A stretch of DNA of 64,000 nt from CAVRUZ01 sp963724495. Its GTDB lineage: Bacteria; Actinomycetota; Actinomycetes; Propionibacteriales; DAIQRJ01. The first letter of the stretch is position 1. Each line of letters starts with the position of its first letter. This document shows positions 54,863 through 63,071 of this stretch, piece after piece. The notes under the pieces are model-generated. The model was not told the DNA's origin. It did not search any database and was given only the letters and a program-made list of their open reading frames with translations. The stretch lies in contig CAVRUZ010000006.1 of the NCBI GenBank assembly GCA_963724495.1, positions 186,001 through 250,000 on the forward strand, read 5' to 3'. Both the position numbers and the translations under genes were made by a program.

Positions 54863-55551
54863 GTCCACTCAACCTGTCGCTGGCGATCGGGTTGCCCATG
54901 GCCGTGATCGCCGCGGCCCGGGCGACCTGGTCTCCTTGAGGTGAGTCGATGCTCTCCAGCATCAGCCCGCTCGGTGAGCGGGCCCGCGCATCCCGGTGGT
55001 GGCTCACCACCACGGCCTACGTCTTCGGCTCCCTTCTCGGTGGAGCGGCAGTCGGCGCTCTTTCCGGTCTGCTCGGGTCTCTCGTTCCCGCTGGCGCGCG
55101 GTCATCGCCCTGGCTGCTGCTGCCGCTCGCGGCCGTCCTCGTGGTCACACTGGCGCTCGACCTCGGCGTCGGCGGGAAGTCCCTTCCGGTCTGGAAGCGC
55201 CAGGTCGACGTCGCCTGGCTGGCGCGCTATCGCGGCTGGGTCTACGGCCTCGGGTTCGGTGCCCAGCTGGGATTCGGGCTGGTCACGATCGTGACCAGCG
55301 CGACCACCTACGCGATGGTGCTGTTCGCCGCCCTCTCCGGTCACGTGGTCGCCGGCCTGGTGATCGGGGTCGCGTTCGGCCTGGTGCGATCGGCGCCGTC
55401 GCTGCTCATGGCACGGGTCCAGACTCCGGCCGACCTGCACCGGGTGTTCGGCCTGCTCGAACGGCTGGCCACGCCGGCCGACTGGCTTGCCCGGGCTGCA
55501 CTCGCCGGTGCCGCCGCCTCTCTCGTCGTCTTCGCGGCAGTTGGGAGCTGA
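54859..55551 (+). CDS. CcdA/MauF-like membrane protein with in-frame TGA: candidate selenoprotein (Sec27)
   Basis: ATG 54859 overlaps the upstream stop by 4 bp. 26 codons encode a hydrophobic helix (LNLSLAIGLPMAVIAAARA) then TWSP, TGA at 54937-54939, and the same frame continues GESMLSSISPLGERARASRW and a further 190 residues with four or five helices (LLLPLAAVLVVTLALDL, FGAQLGFGLVTIVTSATTYAMV, AGLVIGVAFGLV). CcdA/DsbD/MauF proteins carry an SPC motif after their first helix (known family feature); here the codon for that Cys is TGA. tRNA-Sec, selA, selB and selD lie 3-6 kb downstream. An alternative is two genes: a 26-residue peptide and a 200-residue protein starting at ATG 54949, which has a good GAGGTGAG ribosome site. 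I favour the single Sec protein but cannot prove it. Confidence 0.65.
54940..54982 (+). promoter_or_regulatory. Candidate bacterial SECIS element
   Basis: Directly after the TGA are two hairpins: GATGCT-CTCC-AGCATC (54948-54963) and CCCGCTC-GGT-GAGCGGG (54966-54982), the second a perfect 7 bp stem whose loop is GGU. In bacterial SECIS elements the apical loop carries a G(G)U bound by SelB and lies roughly 16-37 bases after the UGA; here the distance is 33. The gene's coding sequence constrains this region too, so the fit could be partly chance. Confidence 0.5.
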
Positions 55552-55554
55552 CCG

Positions 55555-56074
55555 ATGGGCAATACCGATCAACCCAACAGGGCCGATCGCACGGTTCGGG
55601 CTGCGGGTCGATCCGCCGCAGGGCTGGCAGGTTGCCGTCTTCCGCCGCGCCCCAGAGCCCGGCGACGCGACTCACCCGGTCCTGCACGCCTGCACGCGAC
55701 CGATGCCCGCAGACCGCGGTGACTTCGGCACGGGTGTCGTCGATCTCCTGGGCCCCGATGACGTGTTCGTGGCGCTGCTCGAGTACGGAACCGATGTCGC
55801 GAACCGTGGTCTGTTCGAGAAGCAGGGCATGCCCGCCCTGGCACCGTCGCAGTTCGGGCCCGACCGGTTGCAGCGGTACATCCCCGGGCTCAGCGCGTCG
55901 CAGCACTTCTTCTCCACCGGCGGGCGGGCGTTCTGCCTGTTCACCGTGCTGGGCAGCCATGCCCGGCGGATGGCCACCGTGCCCAAGGCGGTCGAGCTGG
56001 TGCGAAACCTGCGCGTTCTCGACGTGGCCACCGTCCGGCGCCAGTCACTCCAGCAACAGGGAGGAACGCCGTGA
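55555..56074 (+). pseudogene. Mau-cluster protein of unknown function, +1 frameshift near start
   Basis: ATG 55555 has GGGAG six bases upstream, but after 13 codons (MGNTDQPNRADRT) the conserved-looking frame is the next one: FGLRVDPPQGWQVAVFRRAP, HPVLHACTRPMPADRGDFG, DLLGPDDVFVALLEYG, ALAPSQFGPDRLQRYIPG, FFSTGGRAFCLFTVLGSHAR. One extra base around 55593-55596 explains it; otherwise a TTG at 55541 would be the start, inside the upstream gene. Soluble, about 172 residues, no signal, unknown fold. Last 4 bases overlap the next start. Recurrent in this cluster type as far as I recall, but no role known. Confidence 0.65.
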
Positions 56075-57783
56075 CCGCGCTCGACGAGATCACGAAGGCC
56101 GATACGGGAGTCGTCGGGCTGGTCCACCGCCTCGCCAGTCGGTTCCGGCCGCTCTCGCGGCGCAGCCTGCTCGTCGGCACGGCGGTGGCCGCATCGGCCC
56201 TCGCCACCAACCCGCGCTACGCCCTCACGCCGGGTACCGCCTACGGCGCGGTCTGCGGTCCGGGGAACACTCCCGGCAGCGGCTGGTCGGTGTTCTGCTG
56301 CACGATCAATCAGGGCGTCAATGCCTGCCCGCCGGGGAGCTTCACCGCAGGCTGGTGGAAAGCGGCCGACTCGTCGTGGTGTGGCTCCGGTTATCGCTAC
56401 CTCATCGACTGCAACGCCCGATGCACCAAGTGCACGACCGGCTGCTCCGACAACATCTGCGACCGCGGCTGCTGGAACTGCAGCTGCGGGCACGGGTCGT
56501 CGTCGACGTGCGACCAGCGCCTGGTCTGCTGCAACGCCTTCCGGTACGGGCAGTGCAACACCCACATCAGGTGCAGCGGCGGGGTGCACTGCCGGATGGT
56601 GAGCTGCGTGCCGCCCTACCGGTGGACCAACTGCAGCACCACGACGTTCACCGACAACCGGACCGGCGAGCACAGCGCACCCTGCATCCCCGAGTGGAGC
56701 GGAATCGAACGGAAGTACCTCGCCCTGGGCGGGCCGGCTTCGTTCCTGCGGATGTCGAAGGGCCCGTTGCGGGTGACCGGCGACGGCAGGGGCAAGTACG
56801 TGTCGTACCAGGGCGGCGCCATCTACTGGTCGTCGAGCACGGGTGCGCATGCCCTGACCACTTACGTGCGCGACACGTTCGCCCGAGTCGGCGGGGTCGC
56901 CGGTCTTCTCGGGTACCCGACCTCCGACCGGGTCTCCGGTCTGCGCAACGGCGGGTGGATCCAGCTGTTCCAGCATGGCGCCATCACCGACAGCCCGCAG
57001 ACGACCACTCAGGTCGTCCAGGGCATCCGATACGACGTCTGGCGGGCCAACGGCCGTGAACGCGGGGTCTTGGGGTATCCCACCGGCGGACGGGTCGCCC
57101 TCGCCAACGGAGCGTGGATCCAGCTGTTCCAGAACGGCGCCATCGTCGACAGCGCGCGCACCAGCACACACACGGTCTGGGGCATCCGATACGACGTCTG
57201 GAAGGCCAACGGCCGCGAGAAGGGTGTGCTCGGGTTCCCGACCGGCGGCCGCGTCTCCCTGGCCGACGGAGCCTGGATCCAGCTGTTCCAGAACGGCGCC
57301 ATCGTCGACAGCACCGACACCAGCACACAGACGGTCTGGGGCATCCGATACGACGTCTGGAAGGCCAACGCGCGGGAAAAGGGTGTCCTCGGGTTCCCGA
57401 CCGGCGGCCGCGTCTCCCTCGCCGACGGAGCCTGGATCCAGCTCTTCCAGAACGGCGCCATCGTCGACAGCGCGAAAACATCCACGCGGGTCGTGTCCGG
57501 AGTCTTCTGGACGGCGTGGACGGCGGCGGGCCGGGAGAAGGGCGTGCTCGGCTACCCCACGACTGCGCGCACACCCGTCAGCCGAGGCAGCTCGCAGAAG
57601 TTCGTCAAGGGCGAGCTCTGGGCGCTCGGGTCCGGGGCCGCCCGCCGGGTCTACGGCGGCGTCCTCACCAAATGGAAGGCGGCAGGTGGTGCCGGTGGAA
57701 GCTACGGATTCCCGCTCACCGACACCAAGTCCGAGAGCGGCAAGCTGACCTGCACGTTCGAGCACGGCACGATCACCGCCTGA
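56071..57783 (+). CDS. Secreted Cys-rich methylamine-dehydrogenase-light-chain-like domain fused to LGFP repeats
   Basis: 570 residues from GTG 56071. Twin-arginine signal SRRSLLVGTAVAASALA at residue about 30. Residues 60-215 hold 22 cysteines with MADH-small-subunit features: WSVFCCTINQGVNACPPGSF, then AGWWKAADSSWCGSGYRYL (aligning with the region of the first TTQ tryptophan) and CNARCTKCTTGCSDNICDRG. Residues 275-570 are LGFP repeats: GLLGYPTSDRV, GVLGYPTGGRV, GVLGFPTGGRV (twice), GVLGYPTTART, GSYGFPLTDT. LGFP modules are associated with actinobacterial cell walls. No MADH heavy chain is present, so methylamine oxidation is unlikely; a wall-attached redox or structural protein fits better. 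Last gene of the Mau-like operon; its end overlaps selB's end by 11 bp. Confidence 0.82.
   Translation: MTALDEITKADTGVVGLVHRLASRFRPLSRRSLLVGTAVAASALATNPRYALTPGTAYGAVCGPGNTPGSGWSVFCCTINQGVNACPPGSFTAGWWKAADSSWCGSGYRYLIDCNARCTKCTTGCSDNICDRGCWNCSCGHGSSSTCDQRLVCCNAFRYGQCNTHIRCSGGVHCRMVSCVPPYRWTNCSTTTFTDNRTGEHSAPCIPEWSGIERKYLALGGPASFLRMSKGPLRVTGDGRGKYVSYQGGAIYWSSSTGAHALTTYVRDTFARVGGVAGLLGYPTSDRVSGLRNGGWIQLFQHGAITDSPQTTTQVVQGIRYDVWRANGRERGVLGYPTGGRVALANGAWIQLFQNGAIVDSARTSTHTVWGIRYDVWKANGREKGVLGFPTGGRVSLADGAWIQLFQNGAIVDSTDTSTQTVWGIRYDVWKANAREKGVLGFPTGGRVSLADGAWIQLFQNGAIVDSAKTSTRVVSGVFWTAWTAAGREKGVLGYPTTARTPVSRGSSQKFVKGELWALGSGAARRVYGGVLTKWKAAGGAGGSYGFPLTDTKSESGKLTCTFEHGTITA
57022..57498 (+). repeat. 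Three 159-bp tandem repeats encoding LGFP modules
   Basis: GGCATCCGATACGACGTCTG recurs at 57022, 57181 and 57340, exactly 159 bp (53 codons) apart; the second and third units are nearly identical in DNA. The high identity at silent positions points to recent duplication or gene conversion. Confidence 0.88.
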
Positions 57784-59278
57784 GCGGCTGGTCGGTCCGC
57801 AGCTCCCGCCTACCGGATGGGTCGCGCCGGGTGAGCAGCTCCGCGTCGAGGCGCTCCAGCAGCGGGATCGCGACCCGACGACTCGTGCCGAGTGCCCGCG
57901 CCGCCGCACCGACGGTGAACGGTGCCGGCAGCGAGGCCAGCACCGCTGCGGCCCTGGCCGGCGCGTCACCGGCGAGGATCAGCCCGGACAGCCGGACGAT
58001 CCGACCGTCGCGCTGAGCCTGCGCCAGGTCGGTGGCCGTGAGGCCCCAACCGGCGAGCTGCGAGCCCTGCGGCGACTGGAACGGGAACCGGTCGATCCAC
58101 TCGACGAGCGATTCGAGGCCGGGTGACGATCCGGTGCCAACCAGTGCGTCTTCCGGTTCGGACGGCTGATGGTCGGGAGGAGCCGGTCCCGCCATCCCGG
58201 CGGCCAGGGCGTCGGCGCGCCGGGATGCAGCACCCCGTCGCCGGAACGGCTCCGGATCGAGCGCGAGGATCCGGACGCCGGCCAGCACCGCCCGTCGGCC
58301 CGGATCGCGCAGGACCGCCCGGTCGCCCAGCCGCAGCGGCAGCGGAGCCGTCAGCGTCATCCGGGCGAAAGTGGCGCCCAGCCGCCGGATTCGCACCGTG
58401 CAGGCCGCGGTCCCGACGTGCAGCACCGCCTCGGCCGGGAGCGTCGCCCCAGCCACGGCACCCGACAATGGCGCGAGGCCGACGTCGACCACCGAACACG
58501 TGCCGGCGTCGGCCGGAGCCAGCAGCGCGTCTCCCCGTGACACCTCGGCCACGTCGACGCCACGCAGGTTCACGGCCACCCTTGACGGTGCCGTGACCAC
58601 GCCCGTGCTCTCACCGCAGGTCTGCAGCCCGCGGACCCGGACGGGACGTCCGTGCAGGCGGAGGGTGTCACCCACGGAGATCCGTCCGGCGGGCAGCGTG
58701 CCGGTCACCACCGTCCCGGCGCCGCGGATCGTGAACGACCGGTCCACCCACAGTCGCACCGGTGCCGCGTCGTCGGCCCGGGCCACCGCCGCCGCGAGTT
58801 CACCGACGGCGCTCCGCAACTGCGGCAGACCGGCCCCGGTCCGGCCCGACACCAGGACGGCCGTACGTGCACGGATGCCCAAGCCCACAAGGCGATCGGT
58901 GCAATCAGCAGCGACCTGCTCGCCATCGGCGAGATCGCAGCGCGTCACTACCGGGAGGACGTCAGCCAGCCCCAGCGCTGCGATTGCCTCGGCATGCTGC
59001 TGGGTCTGTGCGGCCCAGCCGTCGTCGGCCGCGACCACCAACATCACTCCGGCCACCGGCCCGAGCCCAGCCAGCATCGAGCCGGCGTAGCGCTCATGAC
59101 CCGGGACATCCACGATCGCGACCCGGCGGCCGTCGATGTCGGTCCAGGCATAGCCGAGGTCGAGTGTGAGGCCGCGCCGGTGCTCTTCCGCCCAGCGGTC
59201 GGGCTCCATGCCGGTGAGCAGCCGGACCAGCGTGGACTTCCCGTGGTCGACGTGCCCCGCGGTCGCGATCACCGACAT
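57773..59278 (-). CDS. selB: Selenocysteine-specific elongation factor SelB (short form)
   Basis: 501 residues from ATG 59278. EF-Tu-like GTPase: SVIATAGHVDHGKSTLVRLL (G1), switch region RRGLTLDLGYAWTD, IVDVPGHERYAGSML (G3), VVTRCDLADG (G4, Arg-Cys in place of Lys-x). Domain 2 follows with FTIRGAGTVVTGTLPAGRIS and domain 3 with LPLRLGDRAVLRDPG. C-terminal winged helices that bind the SECIS are shortened: about 500 residues instead of about 600; LPAPFTVGAAARALGTSRRV near the end is one winged-helix unit. It delivers Sec-tRNA to UGA at SECIS-bearing mRNAs. Starts 8 bp after selA. Confidence 0.9.
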   Translation of the reverse strand: MSVIATAGHVDHGKSTLVRLLTGMEPDRWAEEHRRGLTLDLGYAWTDIDGRRVAIVDVPGHERYAGSMLAGLGPVAGVMLVVAADDGWAAQTQQHAEAIAALGLADVLPVVTRCDLADGEQVAADCTDRLVGLGIRARTAVLVSGRTGAGLPQLRSAVGELAAAVARADDAAPVRLWVDRSFTIRGAGTVVTGTLPAGRISVGDTLRLHGRPVRVRGLQTCGESTGVVTAPSRVAVNLRGVDVAEVSRGDALLAPADAGTCSVVDVGLAPLSGAVAGATLPAEAVLHVGTAACTVRIRRLGATFARMTLTAPLPLRLGDRAVLRDPGRRAVLAGVRILALDPEPFRRRGAASRRADALAAGMAGPAPPDHQPSEPEDALVGTGSSPGLESLVEWIDRFPFQSPQGSQLAGWGLTATDLAQAQRDGRIVRLSGLILAGDAPARAAAVLASLPAPFTVGAAARALGTSRRVAIPLLERLDAELLTRRDPSGRRELRTDQPLRR

Positions 59279-59286
59279 CGGCAGCC

Positions 59287-60602
59287 CTATCGCTGGCTCT
59301 GCCACGCCTGCACGACCGACCTGGTCACCACCGCATCCAGCTCCGGCGGCACGCACCGGAGATCGAGCAGGCAGCGACCCTTCTCCACCCGCGTGAGCAC
59401 CGGCTGGGCAGCCTGGCGCAGCTGTTCGGCGAACTCCGCCGGCAGCGACACGGCCCAGCCCGTGAGCGTCAGGCCCGGTGCGCCGCCGCCGCCGATGACC
59501 CCGTCGGAGGGCACGGTCCGGGCGCGCAGCTTCTCGGGCAGGTCCGTCACGATGGCTTCGCATCGCCGCCGCAGCTGCTCCGGGTCGGCCTCGATCGCCT
59601 CCCACACCGGAGCGTGCGGGCCGCGAAGCGTCGCCTCGAGCGCAGCGTGTGCCAGCTTGTCCAGACGGACGGCGCGGGCCAGCGGATGCCGCTCGAGGAC
59701 CTTCCACCACTGATCGTCGGCCGAACACCAGCCCCGCCTGTGGGCCACCCAGCAGCTTGTCTCCGCTGCAGGTAACGACGGCGGCGCCCGATTCGAGCGA
59801 CGTGGTGACGTCGGGTTCGTCGGGCAGGAGCGGATGCGGCCGCAGCAGCCCGCTGCCGATGTCGTGCACAACCGGAACACCCATGCCCGCCAGGTCAGCG
59901 ATGCCGACGGAGGACGTGAACCCGGTCATCGAGAAGTTGCTCGGGTGCACCTTGAGGATGCAGCCGGTGTCGGGTCCGATCGCATCGGCGTAGTCACGCG
60001 CCGAGGTGCGGTTCGTGGTCCCGACCTCGCGCAGGCGCGCGCCCGCGGACTCGATCAGGTCGGGCAGACGGAAGCCGGCGCCGATCTCCACCAGCTCACC
60101 CCTGCTCACCACCACCTCGCGGCCGCCAGCAAGGGCCGTCGTCGCGAGGACAAGCGCCGCGGCCCCGTTGTTCACCGCGAAGGCAGCCTCGGCGGCAGGG
60201 ACCGCTGCCAGCATGGCTGCGCGGGTGCCCGGTGCCCGCCCGGTCCGGCGTCCGCTGGTCAGGTCGAGCTCGATGTCGACGTAGCCGGCAGCAACCCCGA
60301 TCGCCGCCACGGCAGCTGCCGACAGCGGCGCCCGGCCGAGGTTGGTGTGGACCACTACGCCGGTCGCGTTCACGACCGGCCGTAGCGTCGACGCGGTCGT
60401 CGGGAGTTGGGCCACGGCCTCGTCGGCGACGGACCCGGGCTCGAGTTCGAGCGCTCTGACCCGGTCCTGTGCCCGCCGGACCGACTCCAGCACGAGCCCG
60501 CGGCCGACTCTCTCGTGCGGCCTCCTGCAGGCGCGGATCGGCGAGGACGGCATCGGTGCGTGGGACGAGGCGTCGCGGGTCGTCCTCGGCGTGCGCGGCC
60601 AT
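59287..60602 (-). pseudogene. selA: L-seryl-tRNA(Sec) selenium transferase, two +1 frameshifts
   Basis: Three frames build one 437-residue SelA. Frame 1 from ATG 60602: DDPRRLVPRTDAVLADPRLQ; shift near 60508-60516; frame 2: VNATGVVVHTNLGRAPLSAA, FAVNNGAAALVLATTALAGG, VHPSNFSMTGFTSSVGIADL, PLP lysine in TCSGDKLLGGPQAGLVFG; shift near 59697-59707; frame 3: VLERHPLARAVRLDKLAHAA and LDLRCVPPELDAVV to the stop. PLP enzyme converting Ser-tRNA(Sec) to Sec-tRNA(Sec). Because selB, selD and tRNA-Sec are intact, I think the shifts are sequence errors; if real, Sec insertion would fail in this strain. Confidence 0.85.
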
Positions 60603-60631
60603 TCCGCTCCCGGCTCATCGGCAGATCACGA

Positions 60632-60727
60632 TGGCGGAGACGGACGGGAATCGAACCCGCCGAGCCGAGATGCTCGGCTCCACCGGTTTTGAAGACCGGG
60701 AGGGCCACCAGGCGCCTGGACGCCTCC
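60632..60727 (-). tRNA. selC: tRNA-Sec (anticodon TCA)
   Basis: Minus strand, 96 bases with CCA encoded: acceptor GGAGGCG...CGTCTCC-G-CCA, anticodon arm CCGGT-CTTCAAA-ACCGG with anticodon TCA (60690-60692), a long extra arm AGCCGAG-CAT-CTCGGCT and T arm CGGG-TTCGATT-CCCG. Long variable arm and TCA anticodon are diagnostic. It lies 29 bases upstream of selA and could be made with selA-selB. Confidence 0.95.
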
Positions 60728-60752
60728 GGCGGCGAGGCTAGCGTAGGAGGTC

Positions 60753-61739
60753 ATGGACAGCGGCCCGAAGGTTCGGCTCACGCAGTACGCGGCAGGCGGC
60801 GGATGTGCCTGCAAGATCCCGCCGGGCGAGCTCGAGGCGATCGTCAAGGGTCTCGGCGGTGCCGCGTCACCGGACGTCCTCGTGGGGCTCGACAGCGGTG
60901 ATGACGGCGCCGTCATCCGGGTGGCCGACGGGGTCGCGGTCATCAGCACGGCCGACTTCTTCACGCCGGTGGTCGACGACGCCTACGACTTCGGCCGCAT
61001 CGCGGCAGCCAATGCGCTGTCGGACGTCTACGCGATGGGTGGCCGTCCGGTCCTCGCACTCAATCTCGTCGGCTGGCCGCGGTCGGTGCTCCCCGACGAA
61101 CTCCTGCGCGAAGTGCTGCGTGGTGGCCTGGACGTGGCCAATCTGGCTGGCTGCGCCGTCGCCGGTGGGCACAGCATCGACGATCCCGAACCCAAGTACG
61201 GCATGGCGGTCACGGGAGTCGCTGACCCCGATCACCTGCTGCGCAACGATTGTGCCCAGCCTGGCCTGCCGCTGAGCCTCACCAAGCCGCTGGGCGTGGG
61301 CGTTCTCAACAACCGGCACAAGGCCACCGGAGAGGCGTTTCCGCAGGCAGTCGACTCGATGACCCGACTCAACTCTGACGCCGCCGAGCAGGCTGTGGCG
61401 GGCGGCGTCACGGCTGCGACCGACGTCACCGGCTTCGGGTTGCTTGGGCACCTGTTCAAGATGCTGCGGGCATCCGGCGTCGGGGCGGTGCTGGACAAGG
61501 CTGCGGTGCCGTATCTGGACGACGCCCGCGCATCACTGGCGGCGGGCTACGTGAGTGGCGGGACTCGTCGCAACCTCGACTGGGTGCGACCACACCTCGA
61601 TGCCGGCGTCGGCGAGGACGAACTGCTCCTGCTGGCCGATGCGCAGACGAGTGGCGGCCTCCTCGTGGTCGGCGAGGTTCCGGGAGCACCCGTGATCGGT
61701 CAGACCGTGGCCGGACCGCCCAGGATCAGCATCCGGTAA
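60753..61739 (+). CDS. selD: Selenide, water dikinase
   Basis: 328 residues from ATG 60753, with GGAGG upstream. Starts RLTQYAAGGGCACKIPPGEL: catalytic Cys18 (Cys17 in E. coli; Sec in some species) and Lys21; then DDGAVIRVADGVAVISTADF, ADAYDFGRIAAANALSDVYAMGG-like RIAAANALSDVYAMGGRP, GGHSIDDPEPKYGMAVTG, LTKPLGVGVLNNRHKATGE and TDVTGFGLLGHLFKML. It makes selenophosphate from selenide and ATP for SelA. Divergent from the tRNA-Sec/selA/selB unit across 25 bp. Confidence 0.94.
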   Translation: MDSGPKVRLTQYAAGGGCACKIPPGELEAIVKGLGGAASPDVLVGLDSGDDGAVIRVADGVAVISTADFFTPVVDDAYDFGRIAAANALSDVYAMGGRPVLALNLVGWPRSVLPDELLREVLRGGLDVANLAGCAVAGGHSIDDPEPKYGMAVTGVADPDHLLRNDCAQPGLPLSLTKPLGVGVLNNRHKATGEAFPQAVDSMTRLNSDAAEQAVAGGVTAATDVTGFGLLGHLFKMLRASGVGAVLDKAAVPYLDDARASLAAGYVSGGTRRNLDWVRPHLDAGVGEDELLLLADAQTSGGLLVVGEVPGAPVIGQTVAGPPRISIR

Positions 61740-61757
61740 CGACTGGGTCGTGAACCC

Positions 61758-63007
61758 TCACGGACCTGGCCCGCGATTGCGGTTGATCGTGAAGAAGTCG
61801 TGGTCGATCTCCTCGCCGATGGATCCGTTGTAGCGAGGGCCGGGTCGCTTACCGACCTCGACCGGGACCTTGGGGCGAGCGAGCCGGATTTCGCGTCCCG
61901 ATGCACCGGTGAAGCGGATGCCATCGGGCTGATCGGCGTGCCGGTCATGACGAAGTCACCGGCATGGTGCCGGTCATGGTGGTGCGGACAGAGGCACAGC
62001 ATCCGGTCCATGTCCGTTCGGCCACCGTCGAGCCAGTGGTCGAGGTGATGGACCTCCAGGTAGGGAACAACACCGACGGCGCAGCCCGGGTACCGACAGC
62101 CACGATCCCGGTCGACGATCAGCCGTCTCGTTCGGTCAGGCACGATCCGTTGGGCACGACCCACGTTGACCGCGACGCCCTCCGTTTCCCAGACCGGCTG
62201 CAGCACGCCGTCGCATGTGAGTTTGCGGATCAGGTGGTCCGGCAGCATCTGCCGTCCACCCAGCCAGGCGCCGTCGGTTCCGAGGTGGACGTAGATCCGC
62301 CAGTTCTTCTGCCGACTCTCGACCTTCCCGGCGTCACCGCCGCTGGCTGCTTCGCGCCCGACGCGCATCGAGCGAGTCGCGACCTCGATCAGTCCATCGG
62401 CCTGCGCGGCATGCGGTCGGCCCAGGTGGAACAGGGCGTCCTTCGCCTCCAAGACTGCTTGACGAACCAGCGCGCCCACATCCAGTGGTGCATCGAATCG
62501 GAGGTGGAATCGGCCAGCCTCGTTGAACATCTGCAGCTCGGGCGGGTTCTCCGCACGCTCCCAGGCGCTTCGGTGCTCGGGTTTCGGCTGGTCGAACACG
62601 TAGCGGCCCATGACCTGATTGATCTGCGGCACCGTCATCTTCGCGGCCGATCGCGCCGCACTCTCTTCGTGATCGGCAGGGGCATGCCTCGTCAGTGCAT
62701 CAGCCTGGTCGAGCGACAACTGACCAGAACGCTGAAGGTCAGCAGCCGTTGGAAGTTCCCGCCGACGATCCGCAATCCGCACCACTTCCCGCGCATGCGA
62801 TGGCGACAGGCCGGCGTTCAGCATCAGCCAATGCTCCGGCGAGCGGATCCCGTCGCCCGACCACGTCTTGTTGGCGACAACCGCAGTAATGAGGTCCACG
62901 AGCTCTGCGTTCGCGATGTTCAGCCTGCCGGCAATCTCACGTGCACGCTCGCGATCCGTCCACCAAGCGGGTGGCGACGCGGTCTCCGGAGCCGTGCAGG
63001 TCGACAT
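61758..63007 (-). pseudogene. DUF222/HNH endonuclease-like protein, C-terminal frameshift
   Basis: From ATG 63007 the frame gives DUF222 (RAREIAGRLNIANAELVDLI, SPEHWLMLNAGLSPSHAREV, LSLDQADALTRHAPADH) and an HNH core with CRYPGCAVGVVPYLEVHHLD, DHWLDGGRTDMDRMLCLCPH, HHDRHHAGDF. After about residue 350 the composition becomes Ser/Thr-rich because the frame is wrong; the neighbouring frame reads DQPDGIRFTGASGREIRLAR and FFTINRNRGPGP to a TGA at 61758. One base is missing (a -1 shift) near 61930-61938, unlike the +1 shifts elsewhere. HNH His and four Cys are intact. DUF222/HNH proteins are abundant in Actinobacteria and possibly mobile; function is not settled. Confidence 0.83.
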
Positions 63008-63071
63008 ACTCTGACCCTAGACGCGACCACCGACAGTCAGGCGTGGCCTGATCCCTAACCAGCGCTGATGA

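Noticed and set aside
54949..55551. Separate 200-residue gene starting at ATG 54949, plus a 26-codon peptide
   Set aside because: Possible, and the ribosome site is good, but the two are in exactly the same frame, share one protein topology and the TGA falls at the expected Cys with Sec genes nearby; kept as alternative only.
53475..57783. A genuine methylamine-utilisation (mau) locus
   Set aside because: No heavy chain, amicyanin or MauG gene is present and the light-chain-like protein has an LGFP tail and extra cysteines.
57773..60553. A 926-residue SelA-SelB fusion
   Set aside because: The middle 150 residues are out-of-frame SelA; the true SelA end lies in the next frame with its own stop at 59287, 8 bp before the SelB ATG.
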